From contig DAHVKR010000005.1 in assembly GCA_027320785.1 (NCBI GenBank), positions 1-14,856 on the forward strand: a stretch of 14,856 bases of DNA, given 5' to 3'. The position numbers were made by a program, and so were the translations under genes. Of the stretch, positions 1 to 7,727 are shown piece after piece. This stretch comes from Bdellovibrionales bacterium. GTDB lineage: Bacteria; Bdellovibrionota; Bdellovibrionia; Bdellovibrionales; Bdellovibrionaceae. The notes under the pieces are model-generated. The model searched no databases. It saw nothing but the letters and a program-made list of their open reading frames with translations, and was not told the origin of the DNA. How positions within the stretch are numbered: the stretch's first letter is position 1; each line of letters opens with the position of its first letter.

Positions 1-1806
1 CTCTGGAATTCCCGTCTTTTCTACAGCTGAAACAGGACAATAAATTGTCGTGCCTCCCCACTCTTCTGGAACCAATTCCATCTCTGTTAATTGCTGCTTA
101 ATTTTATCTGGATTTGCCCCGGGCTTATCCATTTTATTAATCGCTACAATGATTGGAACATTCGCAGCTTTTGCATGGGAAATTGCCTCTTGAGTTTGAG
201 GCATCATTCCATCATCTGCCGCAACTACTATCACAGCAATATCAGTTGCGTTCGCACCTCGAGCCCGCATAGCGGTGAAAGCCTCATGGCCCGGAGTATC
301 GAGGAATGTGATCACATAACCATCCGGTAAGGTCACTGAATAAGCACCAATATGCTGAGTGATACCACCCGCCTCACCTTTAGCCACATTCGCCGAACGA
401 ATAGCATCTAGAAGAGATGTCTTACCGTGATCCACGTGCCCCATTATTGTGACAACAGGGGGCCTCGTAACAGGAGCCGCTTCCAAGTTTCCGAAAGCGA
501 CTTCCGCGACAACATCACTTTCACTTTTCTGAATATTTTTAGCTTCCCAACCAAACTCTGGAGCGATCAAAGCTAAGGTATCCGCATCCAGGTCTGTATT
601 CATATTGGCCATAACACCATTCTGAACAAGAACTTTAATGAGTTGCGGAGCCTTAAGGCCCATTTCCTGAGCCGCTTGATTCACCTTCATTGTTCCATAA
701 ACTTCTAAAACACGCTTTGCGGCCTTAGGTGTTGTGAGCTGAGTTTTTCGAGCCTCCCGGCTTAATATATCTTTTTTCTTTTTCGGCTGAAAAACCATCT
801 CTCGTTTTCGGAACTCAACAGCATTGAACTCTTGTAGTTCCTCCAACTCACGCTCTTTAGCACTCGGGCCTGTGGAAACAGTGCCAGGCTCAATTTTTTT
901 ACTTCTCTTTGCATGATCACGTCTTCGGTCGCTCTCGCCACCCACCCCTTCAAAACTAGGCTCTGGCATGGGGTTCGAAGAGGCCACAAATCCGGCTCTC
1001 AGTCCTCGATTGGCTGTCCCACGTGGAGGTCCTGAAAACCCGCCGCCGCCAAAACCACCACCACCTGAACGTGCTCCACCACCCGCCCCAGAGCGGCCTT
1101 GAAAACCGCCACTTCCAGGAGGAGGTTGCACACGAGTTAGATCCATACGCCCTACAATGTTTCTTCGAGGGGCATTTACAGGAGTTTGTGAGCTTGAAAC
1201 ACCACTGCTTCCAATAGCAACCTCTTTTTTGCGAGATATTGTTGGAGTTGGAGTGGGAGGAGGAGTCGGAGCTGCCTCCACTTCAATTTCTTTATGCGCT
1301 TCAACCACTGGAGCAGAAGGATGTGAACTTGGCTCTGCCGCAGGTGTAGCTTCAATCTCAGGAGCTGCTGTCACAGCATTTGCCGCAACATCAGCTGCTT
1401 GAATCTGATTTTCTTCAAAATTTTGAGGTTCACTTGAGGCTGGAGTCGCTGTCTTATCAGCAGCTGCCACTTCCGTAGCTTCTGCACTTGTCTTCGAAGC
1501 CTTTCGACGAACAACTGTTGTCGACTTAGCTTTCTTTGTCGCAGCAGTTCCCTTTGCCTTAGCCGCAACGGCAGTCCCCTCTTTTTTCTTAGCTGAGCTT
1601 TTTCGCGTTGCTGTTTTTTTAGGTTTTGTCTCTCCAGCCGCTTTATCTTCGCCATGAAGTTTTACTTTGAGCTGCTCAAGAACTTCCGGCTCTAACTCTG
1701 CCATGTGAGACTTCACCGGCAACTGCCATTCACGGATTTTATCCATCAAGGCCAGCGGGGTCATCCCGATTTCTTTTGCATATTCAAAGACTTTTGGATT
1801 GCTCAC
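1..1806 (-). CDS. infB: Translation initiation factor IF-2 (3' end beyond the window)
   Basis: IF2 is the GTPase that places initiator tRNA on the 30S subunit and promotes 50S joining in the cytoplasm. The first 602 codons are visible; the frame is open to the left edge. An IF2_N helical domain lies at about residues 1-50. A long Lys/Ala/Pro-rich linker follows, with a Gly-rich stretch around residues 230-265. A second IF2_N-like domain sits at about 370-430. The GTPase domain shows G1 GHVDHGKT near residues 456-463, G3 DTPGH at 503-507 and G4 NKMD at 557-560. The GTG start at 1804-1806 is chosen because a GAGGAG Shine-Dalgarno (1815-1820) sits 8 bases upstream and the protein begins with a typical IF2_N sequence. 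It follows nusA after 21 bases, as in the conserved nusA-infB operon. Domains beyond G4 (G5, II, III, IV) are not visible. Confidence 0.97.
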   Translation of the reverse strand, partial: MSNPKVFEYAKEIGMTPLALMDKIREWQLPVKSHMAELEPEVLEQLKVKLHGEDKAAGETKPKKTATRKSSAKKKEGTAVAAKAKGTAATKKAKSTTVVRRKASKTSAEATEVAAADKTATPASSEPQNFEENQIQAADVAANAVTAAPEIEATPAAEPSSHPSAPVVEAHKEIEVEAAPTPPPTPTPTISRKKEVAIGSSGVSSSQTPVNAPRRNIVGRMDLTRVQPPPGSGGFQGRSGAGGGARSGGGGFGGGGFSGPPRGTANRGLRAGFVASSNPMPEPSFEGVGGESDRRRDHAKRSKKIEPGTVSTGPSAKERELEELQEFNAVEFRKREMVFQPKKKKDILSREARKTQLTTPKAAKRVLEVYGTMKVNQAAQEMGLKAPQLIKVLVQNGVMANMNTDLDADTLALIAPEFGWEAKNIQKSESDVVAEVAFGNLEAAPVTRPPVVTIMGHVDHGKTSLLDAIRSANVAKGEAGGITQHIGAYSVTLPDGYVITFLDTPGHEAFTAMRARGANATDIAVIVVAADDGMMPQTQEAISHAKAANVPIIVAINKMDKPGANPDKIKQQLTEMELVPEEWGGTTIYCPVSAVEKTGIPE

Positions 1807-1814
1807 TCTTAACG

Positions 1815-1820
1815 CTCCTC
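1815..1820 (-). promoter_or_regulatory. Ribosome binding site that fixes the infB GTG start
   Basis: GAGGAG on the minus strand, 8 bases before the GTG at 1804-1806. It lies in the 21-base gap after the nusA stop and supports a GTG start rather than any downstream ATG. Confidence 0.7.
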
Positions 1821-1827
1821 TTTGTTT

Positions 1828-3225
1828 TTACTCTTGGCCGTCCTGTGACAGTTTTGAAAGCTCCTCTTTCAAACGCTGCTCAGCTTGTTCCTTAGACGAC
1901 CCTGCTGATTTTGTTTCTTTTGCAACGGCCACTGTCGGCAATGAAGGAATTGGAGTTCCCTCTTCTTCATACTTAGTGATCAAATCTTTCGCTTCCTGAA
2001 TAATCTTTTCAGCCTTCGCAGGATCATCATATCCCGGAATACTCATAACCTCTTCAGTAGCTGACTGGGCCAATACTTGGAAGGATCCAAAACCAGATTG
2101 ATAGATATTTTGAGCCATTGTCTCGTTCATTCCAGGTAAGAGCATCAAGTTGTAAATACTCTCGGCAGTTCGAGCTGAAAGAGTACTTTCTGAAAGAATG
2201 TCTAATTTCCATCCCGTTAACTTGGCTGCCAAACGAACATTTTGTCCCTTGCGACCAATAGCAAGACTCAACTGAGTATCTGGAACAACAATTTCCATTT
2301 CACGGTTCACTTCATCCACGAAAACTTTTGCGATTTCAGCGGGAGCTAAAGCATTCACGACATAACGTGTGACATCTTCATCCCAAGGAACGATATCAAT
2401 TTTTTCGCCTTTAAGTTCTTGGACAATATTTTGCACTCGAGAACCCTTCATGCCCACACAGGCACCCACTGGATCCACAGCTGCATCTTTTGAGCGAACC
2501 GCGATCTTAGCTCTTTGCCCAGGCTCACGAGCCGCCGCCATAATTTCAACGATACCGTCGTAAATTTCAGGAACTTCAAGTTCAAAAAGCTTAATCAAGT
2601 ATTGCTCTGAAGCTCTCGACATAATGATCTGAGGACCACGAGTGCTCTGACGAACCTCAAGAAGAAATCCTTGAATACGATCGCCTGGCTTATATTGTTC
2701 TCCTGGTATCTGCTCTCGAGGTGGAATAAAGGCTTCTGTTCGTCCCAAATCAACAACGATAGCACCCTTTTCCACACGACGTGCAATACCGGATGCAATT
2801 TCGCCTTTTCTTTGTTCAAACTCATTAAAGATAATTTCACGCTCAGCATCTCGAACTTTTTGTAAGATAATTTGCTTGGCTGTTTGAGCCGCAATTCGTC
2901 CCAAATCCGCCGCGTCCATCTTAATTCCAATATCATCACCCAGCTGAGCTTGAGGATCCAACTTCAATGCTTCATCTAAAGGAATTTCGACCTCTTCATC
3001 GATGAAATCTTCCTTCTTAACAACTTCTTTAAATTCATAAAGCTCAATTTCGCCTGTTTCGTCATTATAGCTCGCCTCGATTTCTCGGTAAGTTCCATAC
3101 TTTTTGCGAGCAGCTAAGAGCATTCCTTGTGTAATTGCATCCACAACAACTTGCTTATCGATTCCTTTATCTTTTCCAACTTGCTCGATAACCCGGCTTA
3201 ATTCTGAGAACATATTTTCAGCCAT
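1828..3225 (-). CDS. nusA: Transcription termination/antitermination protein NusA
   Basis: NusA binds RNA polymerase and nascent RNA and modulates pausing, intrinsic termination and antitermination. The 465-residue protein has the family's domain order: N-terminal RNAP-binding domain (about 1-125), S1 RNA-binding domain (about 130-200, including the segment GAIVVDLGRTEAFIPP), KH1 with the GACVGMKGSRV motif (about 255-275), KH2 with the AIGRKGQNVRLA motif (about 320-340), and a short C-terminal helix-hairpin-helix region around LLPGMNE. It has one C-terminal acidic/HhH repeat, unlike the two of Escherichia coli NusA, and ends in a charged tail. The ATG follows a purine-rich AAAGGGAA site. It lies 46 bases after rimP and 21 bases before infB in the same direction, so the three are probably cotranscribed. 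Confidence 0.97.
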   Translation of the reverse strand: MAENMFSELSRVIEQVGKDKGIDKQVVVDAITQGMLLAARKKYGTYREIEASYNDETGEIELYEFKEVVKKEDFIDEEVEIPLDEALKLDPQAQLGDDIGIKMDAADLGRIAAQTAKQIILQKVRDAEREIIFNEFEQRKGEIASGIARRVEKGAIVVDLGRTEAFIPPREQIPGEQYKPGDRIQGFLLEVRQSTRGPQIIMSRASEQYLIKLFELEVPEIYDGIVEIMAAAREPGQRAKIAVRSKDAAVDPVGACVGMKGSRVQNIVQELKGEKIDIVPWDEDVTRYVVNALAPAEIAKVFVDEVNREMEIVVPDTQLSLAIGRKGQNVRLAAKLTGWKLDILSESTLSARTAESIYNLMLLPGMNETMAQNIYQSGFGSFQVLAQSATEEVMSIPGYDDPAKAEKIIQEAKDLITKYEEEGTPIPSLPTVAVAKETKSAGSSKEQAEQRLKEELSKLSQDGQE

Positions 3226-3271
3226 AATTCCCTTTCATCGACAATACCCTCAATCGGGCTGTCCCTTAACA

Positions 3272-3793
3272 TTACGGTTTTAATTTTTTCGGCATTTCAA
3301 AGACAACATGAGCTTTCTCGATTTGATTCAAAGGAAGGCTGACATCACTTGATGGGCCTTTTCCCTTTTTATTCTCAAGAACTACTTGGTCGTCTTTGAC
3401 CTCTTTTAACACTGCTTCCATTTGTTTTGCTTTTTTTAAAGTGGGCTCTTGCACACCCAGCTCTTCAAAAGCAATACCTGTTTTAACCCAAATCTTTTGG
3501 CCTACAGCTTTTTCAAAATGCCAAGGTTTTCGTAAAACACGGTCTACACCAGGTGTTGAAACTTCTAAGTGATAAGGACCCCCCGGTATCAAGTCCTCCT
3601 GATCTAAGATTTCATTCAGTGAATGAGAAACTTGTGCACAATCCTCAAGGCCGACTCCCCCTTCTTTATCAATAAAAACACGGAGAGTACGATTTCCACC
3701 TGTTCCTCTAAAGTCTGCATCGTATAAAAAGCAACCTTCGCGTTGAGCGACCTCTTGGCAAACACTTTCAACTTTTGTGAACCATTCACTCAT
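3272..3793 (-). CDS. rimP: Ribosome maturation factor RimP
   Basis: RimP assists assembly of the 30S subunit. The 173-residue product has the N-terminal RimP domain, marked by DADFRGTGGNRTLRVFIDKE near residues 25-44 and the family signature around YHLEVSTPGVDRVLRKPWHF (about 99-118). It continues into the C-terminal SH3-like domain. That domain carries an unusually Lys-rich stretch (about 128-165), slightly longer than in most homologues. The ATG at 3791-3793 has only a weak AAAG upstream. It is the first gene of the rimP-nusA-infB cluster, and an intrinsic terminator stands between it and the previous gene, so its promoter should lie in roughly 3794-3870. I could not identify convincing -35/-10 boxes there. 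Confidence 0.95.
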   Translation of the reverse strand: MSEWFTKVESVCQEVAQREGCFLYDADFRGTGGNRTLRVFIDKEGGVGLEDCAQVSHSLNEILDQEDLIPGGPYHLEVSTPGVDRVLRKPWHFEKAVGQKIWVKTGIAFEELGVQEPTLKKAKQMEAVLKEVKDDQVVLENKKGKGPSSDVSLPLNQIEKAHVVFEMPKKLKP

Positions 3794-3867
3794 TTACTTT
3801 AGACTCGTCATGATCTGAGAAACTTCAACTTCAAATCCCTGTTATCGAGTTTTCTCTCTTTCATGGG

Positions 3868-3900
3868 TTATATAAAAACAAAAGGCCCATCTTGGGCCTT
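3868..3900 (-). terminator. Intrinsic terminator after the RimI-like acetyltransferase
   Basis: A perfect 8-bp hairpin (arms 3882-3889 and 3893-3900, AAGGCCCA/TGGGCCTT, 3-base loop) is followed on the minus strand by a TTTTGTTTTTATAT tract. It lies about 50 bases after the acetyltransferase stop and before rimP, so it should insulate the rimP-nusA-infB transcript. Confidence 0.85.
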
Positions 3901-3950
3901 CAGACATTGGAATACACTGATTAGGGCCTAAGATCAAGGAGAGGCACCAT

Positions 3951-4415
3951 TTAGGGCTTTTTATAGGCCATCAGGAGGGCGGAAGCCCCATCTCGATAGT
4001 AATTTTTTCGTCTCCCAACCTCTTTAAACCCCAAACCAGCATAGAGTTTGATGGCTTTTAGGTTTTTTTCGTGAACTTCCAATAGGACTTCAAGGAAGCC
4101 TGAGACGTCATGGCTGTGCGCGTTAATGGATGGGTTATCGAGCACAAAACTCAGTAAAGATCTCATAAGCCCCTGACCCTCAGCTTTTTTCGATGTGGCC
4201 AACCAAAGGATTTCTCGGACCTCTAAAGGCGGCTTTAAAAAGCAAACAACCGACTGCAAGCCTTCAGTGTTCCAAAGCCCCCAACACTCTTCTTTTCGAT
4301 AAGACTCCAAAAGACCTTCAGGAGTCCAGTTAAAATAAAGGGTTCTTTCAACGCCTAAAGACCACTTCTCAAAGAAAGCCTGATCCTCAGGGGTGAGTTG
4401 GAGTTTTCGTATCAT
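3951..4415 (-). CDS. GNAT-family N-acetyltransferase, RimI-like
   Basis: A 154-residue cytoplasmic acetyltransferase of the GNAT fold, which transfers acetyl from acetyl-CoA to an amine. The acetyl-CoA pyrophosphate loop is visible as KAEGQG at residues 77-82. The C-terminal half (about 112-150) strongly resembles RimI, the acetylase of ribosomal protein S18: LEVHEKNLKAIKLYAGLGF, then GRRKNYY and a final ALLMAY strand. The N-terminal third is divergent, so the substrate cannot be assigned from sequence and I give no symbol. The start overlaps the 3' end of the upstream secreted-protein gene by 29 bases. No good Shine-Dalgarno precedes the ATG, which points to translational coupling. Transcription probably ends at the hairpin at 3868-3900. 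Confidence 0.85.
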   Translation of the reverse strand: MIRKLQLTPEDQAFFEKWSLGVERTLYFNWTPEGLLESYRKEECWGLWNTEGLQSVVCFLKPPLEVREILWLATSKKAEGQGLMRSLLSFVLDNPSINAHSHDVSGFLEVLLEVHEKNLKAIKLYAGLGFKEVGRRKNYYRDGASALLMAYKKP

Positions 4416-5079
4416 TACATTTCAACCCAGGATGATCTGAAGAATTGAACTCAAAGGGATGAGCCTGACCCGCATCCGCTAGATCATTTCGAATTTGATA
4501 CTTACTTTTCAATGCTGTCATCCACTCGCGAACCCGCTGTTTCTGGCTCTGCTTTTGTAAAAAAAGACGGATGTTATCTCTTTGAGCCTCTAAAGGAGTC
4601 GACCCAAACTTAACTCGGTTTTGTGTGTAATAATCTTGAATTTCCTGATCCGTGATAATTCCCGTCAAGGAGTTCGCTTTCAACTTCATATAATCTGAGG
4701 CCACTTTTTTCCTCTCGATCCATGATTTTAACTCGCTTTCGCTAACGTGCAGTTTTTTCCATTCAGGCTTTTTTTGTAAGCGTTTTTGAACACTCGCTAC
4801 GAGCTTTGCGATAACCTCAGGGTCTTCTTTGATCGCCGCTAAACTTTGAGCTTCACGATAAATAGCAATTTCATAAAGAGTTCGATTGGCTGCATTTCCT
4901 GACAGCTCAATTAAAGGCGTTTTTGTTTCACCCTCAAGAGCCTGCGCGACCAACTCCATGGCTTGAACCTCTCGGGAGGTCACCACTTGAAAAGCACTGG
5001 TCCCCACTGTTTGAGTCAACACAAGCGGAGCTGCCTTCAAACTTAAAACTTGAAATAAAATAAGCCATACCTTCAACAC
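4387..5079 (-). CDS. Secreted SurA-N-like (parvulin-chaperone-like) protein without a PPIase domain
   Basis: A 230-residue protein with a hydrophobic N-terminus (VWLILFQVLSLKA) that looks like a Sec signal, so it is probably periplasmic. The body is helical and charged. The segment around ITDQEIQDYYTQNRVKFG (about 142-160) is typical of the SurA/PrsA N-terminal chaperone fold, and a further basic helix follows. No parvulin catalytic domain is present, so it is more likely a chaperone-like or degenerate relative than an active prolyl isomerase. The start is GTG at 5077-5079. The next codon, TTG, is an alternative and would give a classic MKVWLILF signal start; an AAAGG at 5081-5085 fits the TTG better. 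Its last 29 bases overlap the acetyltransferase gene. Confidence 0.7.
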   Translation of the reverse strand: MLKVWLILFQVLSLKAAPLVLTQTVGTSAFQVVTSREVQAMELVAQALEGETKTPLIELSGNAANRTLYEIAIYREAQSLAAIKEDPEVIAKLVASVQKRLQKKPEWKKLHVSESELKSWIERKKVASDYMKLKANSLTGIITDQEIQDYYTQNRVKFGSTPLEAQRDNIRLFLQKQSQKQRVREWMTALKSKYQIRNDLADAGQAHPFEFNSSDHPGLKCNDTKTPTHP

Positions 5080-5109
5080 ACCTTTATGCTACATGAAGGA
5101 CTCTTCGAA

Positions 5110-5162
5110 GGAAATAAAAAAGGCCAGAGGTCCAAACCTTTTGATTTGAACCTCTGGCCTTT
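5110..5162 (-). terminator. Strong intrinsic terminator after the outer-membrane protein gene
   Basis: A long hairpin: arms 5119-5131 and 5150-5162 pair over 13 bp (AAAGGCCAGAGGT with its complement). After one mismatch, 5133-5136 pair with 5145-5148. The loop is 8 bases. On the minus strand it is followed by TTTTTATTTC. It lies about 40 bases past the stop of the beta-barrel gene and ends only about 30 bases before the start of the SurA-N-like gene. Confidence 0.88.
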
Positions 5163-5200
5163 GACAACCAACCACAAGTATTAAGCTAGATAACCTTCTA

Positions 5201-6532
5201 TTAGAAAGTCATTTTAGCGGATAAAGAAAGTGTATAGTAATCTAAATTCTCAATAGGTGTTCTGTAACCCCATTGATAGTTAACTTGATTTTGATAGTAG
5301 TTATTGCTGAGGCTATCTGTGCTGTAATTACGTCGAACCACAAGGTTCTTCATATAACGAGCATCCAAACCAACTGTCATAGTGGGGCTGAATTCGACTT
5401 CCACACCAATCATCGCGCCCAAATCCACAGAGTGAGAATCAGACTTAGAAGGATTTGGCTTATAGTAGTTTTTATCCGAAACTACGAACTCTCGGTAAGA
5501 GTACTGAGCTAAACCACCGATCAAAGGTTTCACCATACCTTGCATCAGATAAACCTTACCGGCAAATACGCCTGAGTATTGATTCACATCAAACAAAGTC
5601 GGAGTACCATAGTTCCAAAAACCATTTACGTTTTTAGATTCATAGTTAGAGTAAATGAATGAACCTTCCACTGCATAAGAATCATTGTACTTATTCCCGA
5701 AGGTAAAACCTAAAGAGTAGTTACCTTGAACATCCTGGTCTCCATCGATCGTAGGAACACCAATGATACCTGAGAAATATTTCTGAACAACGGGCGCAGG
5801 CGGAACAACTGGCATAGAAGCCGCTAATTGAGCTTCTGTTTTATCAGCTTCTTTCACTTCTGCTTCTGCAGTTGAAGTATCTTCTTTTTTTACCTCATCA
5901 GCTGCGGGTGCCGCAGGTGCAGCTACTTGCTGAGGAATAATTATGATTTGTGGATTTACCTGAGGCTGAGGAGCGGCAGCTGGCGCTTGCTCTGGATTTG
6001 CCTGTTGAGCGGATCCGTTGAGCTTGTCACCAAAAAGAGCTTGCGCACGACGTTTCTCATCATCAAGACGTGACTGCTCCAATTTTTCAACAATCTTCGC
6101 TTCAGTATTCGTTTCGGCTTCTTCACGAGCCTTTCTTAATGCTTCAGCGCGAGATTCCGTTAAAGGAGTTGCTTCTACGACAGTCGTGGGTTGCTTTTGA
6201 ATGTTAGCAGCCGTCGACGTCGATTGAGAATTCGCTGTCGGTGTCGCTTGATTCAAAATATAGATTGGCTGAGCTGATACAGGTGCCGTTGTTTGAGCTG
6301 TTTGCTCAGCGGCCTGAGTCGGTTGAGCCGTTGCAGCCTGCTGAACCTGAATAGGTTGAGCTTTTGCAGCTTGTGGAACTTCCACTTTTTGAGCTTGAAC
6401 TGCTGCGGGCTGAGAGGCCGAATACATCTGATTCAATTCAGCATCGACTTCATTATCAAGATTGGCTGTCTGCGCATACCCCATGGCGGATATTACACTG
6501 ATCGCCAACACGAGCGAGAGCGATTTATACAT
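5201..6532 (-). CDS. Outer-membrane beta-barrel protein with a low-complexity periplasmic region
   Basis: A 443-residue exported protein. Residues 1-20 form a Sec signal peptide ending GYA before QTA. Residues 21-125 are rich in Ala, Gln, Pro and Thr. A charged segment at about 127-167 (ESRAEALRKAREEAE onward) should form a helix or coiled coil. A second Pro/Ala/Gln region runs to about 250. The C-terminal 190 residues alternate polar and hydrophobic residues with many Tyr and Gly, as in small OmpA-type or OMP_b-brl barrels of about eight strands. The protein ends in Phe (LSLSAKMTF), the usual BAM recognition signal. An AAGGAG (6539-6544) sits 6 bases before the ATG. A strong hairpin follows, so it is probably monocistronic. 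The function (porin, adhesin or structural) is unknown. Confidence 0.85.
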   Translation of the reverse strand: MYKSLSLVLAISVISAMGYAQTANLDNEVDAELNQMYSASQPAAVQAQKVEVPQAAKAQPIQVQQAATAQPTQAAEQTAQTTAPVSAQPIYILNQATPTANSQSTSTAANIQKQPTTVVEATPLTESRAEALRKAREEAETNTEAKIVEKLEQSRLDDEKRRAQALFGDKLNGSAQQANPEQAPAAAPQPQVNPQIIIIPQQVAAPAAPAADEVKKEDTSTAEAEVKEADKTEAQLAASMPVVPPAPVVQKYFSGIIGVPTIDGDQDVQGNYSLGFTFGNKYNDSYAVEGSFIYSNYESKNVNGFWNYGTPTLFDVNQYSGVFAGKVYLMQGMVKPLIGGLAQYSYREFVVSDKNYYKPNPSKSDSHSVDLGAMIGVEVEFSPTMTVGLDARYMKNLVVRRNYSTDSLSNNYYQNQVNYQWGYRTPIENLDYYTLSLSAKMTF

Positions 6533-6790
6533 AAAAAACTCCTTGTGGCGGTTCTTCCCCTAGAAGAATCCGGTTGTTGGTTTTGTGTCCGTAATCTGCA
6601 ACAGCATGCCGCATGCCAACTTTGGGCTCTGATAAACCCGCGACTAACCCCTCAAAATAACTAAATAACTGAAATGCCAGATATTTTTTACAGGCCTTTA
6701 AAAGTGACCACAGACGTGACAGACCCTGAAGAAAAGTAAAAAACCCCAGTGACACATCGTCCATAAAGGCCATTTTGGCCCTAAAAAATC
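6533..6790 (-). other. Long leader/promoter region of the outer-membrane protein gene
   Basis: About 260 bases between the beta-barrel start and the divergent tRNA promoter. It holds the AAGGAG ribosome binding site at 6539-6544, two adjacent copies of GCATGCC at 6604-6617, and a small GGCCA/TGGCC hairpin at 6769-6781. No clear sigma-70 promoter stands out; TTGGCA with GATTAC at 17-base spacing is a poor match. An 82-codon minus-strand frame (6773 down to 6525) runs through it and overlaps the beta-barrel start by 8 bases, but it has no recognisable protein character. Confidence 0.4.
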
Positions 6791-6819
6791 TTGCTGGAGA
6801 GCCTCTCTTTCATTAGATT
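6791..6819 (+). promoter_or_regulatory. Putative sigma-70 promoter of tRNA-Leu
   Basis: TTGCTG at 6791-6796, a 17-base spacer, and TAGATT at 6814-6819. Each box matches the consensus at four of six positions. Transcription would begin about 20-25 bases before the tRNA 5' end, a usual distance for a tRNA precursor. Confidence 0.5.
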
Positions 6820-6848
6820 CGGTTTCTCGTTTCAATCAAACCTAAGAT

Positions 6849-6935
6849 GGCTCTGTGGTGGAATTGGTAGACGCGCTGGACTCAAAATCCAGTGTCCGCA
6901 AGGACGTGAGAGTTCGATTCTCTCCGGAGCCACCA
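6849..6935 (+). tRNA. tRNA-Leu (anticodon CAA)
   Basis: An 87-base class II tRNA including an encoded CCA end. The acceptor arm pairs GGCTCTG (6849-6855) with CGGAGCC (6925-6931, one G-U), then discriminator A and CCA. The D-loop contains the GGTAGACG-type sequence. The anticodon loop CTCAAAA (6881-6887) places anticodon CAA at 6883-6885, which reads UUG leucine codons. A long variable arm (TGTCCGCAAGGACG) and a T-arm with GTTCGATT confirm a leucine-type class II tRNA. It stands alone on the plus strand. Confidence 0.97.
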
Positions 6936-7053
6936 ATTAAATCATTTCTACGATTATTTTTTAGACAATCCTAAAGACTTTTCACTCCGCAACTATTTTT
7001 ACGAGAATCATTTTAGAGAGTGGTAAAACACTTTCATTACCGGGGGGTATACT

Positions 7054-7383
7054 ATGAATAAGGCACTCGTGGCGACTCTCACCATTCTATGCATAGGACA
7101 AGCTTACGCAACAACATCAGTCACACAAACCGTTCGATTAAAAGGTGGCAGTTCCATCACTTTTAACATGGAAAACCAACCTCTCACTATTTCTTGTGAA
7201 AAAGAAACTGAAGGTCCCAAGCCCGTTTGCACGATCGTTGAAATTGATGGTCGCGCCTGTGGCTCTACATGGCCTCATTGCTACACTCTTTACATGAATG
7301 GTGAAATAGCTTTAACACTTCTTGATTTTAATGCTGCAAAAAATGAACTTATGCAGCTCCAATCAAAAGGTCTTTGTCGTTAA
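7054..7383 (+). CDS. Small secreted protein with five cysteines, unknown function
   Basis: A 109-residue protein that I do not recognise. Residues 1-19 are a Sec signal peptide ending QAYA before TTS; Cys13 is inside it and is not a lipobox Cys. The mature protein is about 90 residues, with Cys at 48, 59, 69, 76 and 108, including a C-x10-C pair and the compact segment ACGSTWPHC. It probably folds as a small beta-rich, disulfide-bonded domain in the periplasm or outside the cell; the odd cysteine count leaves one free or available for dimerisation. The ATG follows a strong GGGGGG-type ribosome binding site. It lies about 120 bases after tRNA-Leu, and its TAA stop overlaps the stop of the convergent response regulator. 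Confidence 0.75.
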   Translation: MNKALVATLTILCIGQAYATTSVTQTVRLKGGSSITFNMENQPLTISCEKETEGPKPVCTIVEIDGRACGSTWPHCYTLYMNGEIALTLLDFNAAKNELMQLQSKGLCR

Positions 7384-7727
7384 ATCTTAAGCTTTTCTTT
7401 TATTTTATTCAAAAAACTGATGATTTCATCATCGTCATAAGGCTTTTTAAAAATTATATCAAAGTGTGTAATCGGCTGAAGAAAAAGGTCTCCCGTAATA
7501 AGAGCCTTAGGTATTGTGGAATCAATTTTTTGCGCAATCCTATCACCCGTCGTATTGGGAAGTCTGTAATCAATGAATAAAACATCCGGTGGATTTTCTT
7601 GAATAATCTTAACGGCCTGATCGGGTTGAGTAAAACCAGTAATCTCAAAATCCTTTGAAGAATAACTATCTTTGAAAATTTCAACTAGTTCTGGTTCATC
7701 ATCCAGATAGTATACTTTAAGCGGCAC
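7380..7727 (-). CDS. Single-domain response regulator (REC only)
   Basis: A CheY-like receiver of about 115 residues with no output domain. The acidic pair is in YYLDDEP, the phosphoacceptor Asp is in DVLFIDYRLP, the switch Thr is in ALITGD, and the conserved Lys precedes Pro in IFKKP, so all catalytic positions are present. I choose the GTG at 7725-7727: GAGAGG (7734-7739) lies 6 bases upstream, and VPLKVYYLDDEP is a typical receiver N-terminus. A TTG at 7763 would add 12 residues. The GTG start overlaps the last 11 bases of the histidine kinase gene, which implies translational coupling and a cognate pair. It may act as a phosphorelay intermediate, a phosphate sink or a protein-interaction switch. 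Confidence 0.9.
   Translation of the reverse strand: MPLKVYYLDDEPELVEIFKDSYSSKDFEITGFTQPDQAVKIIQENPPDVLFIDYRLPNTTGDRIAQKIDSTIPKALITGDLFLQPITHFDIIFKKPYDDDEIISFLNKIKEKLKI

Noticed and set aside
1023..1402. Plus-strand open frames opposite infB
   Set aside because: They arise from the low-complexity Gly/Ala/Pro-rich linker of IF2 on the other strand and have no independent features.
1828..2939. Open frames on both strands within nusA
   Set aside because: They are shadows of the conserved NusA reading frame.
6525..6773. 82-codon minus-strand frame in the leader of the outer-membrane protein gene
   Set aside because: It overlaps the start of the clear beta-barrel gene, has no signal, domain or compositional sign of a real protein, and only a weak AGGG upstream.
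6849..6935. tRNA-Leu as an integration site for a genomic island
   Set aside because: No integrase gene and no second copy of the tRNA 3' end was seen in the window.
6936..6965. Possible terminator after tRNA-Leu (ATCAT/ACGAT with a T6 run)
   Set aside because: The stem has only about five pairs with a mismatch, all but one of them A-T; too weak to call despite the T run.
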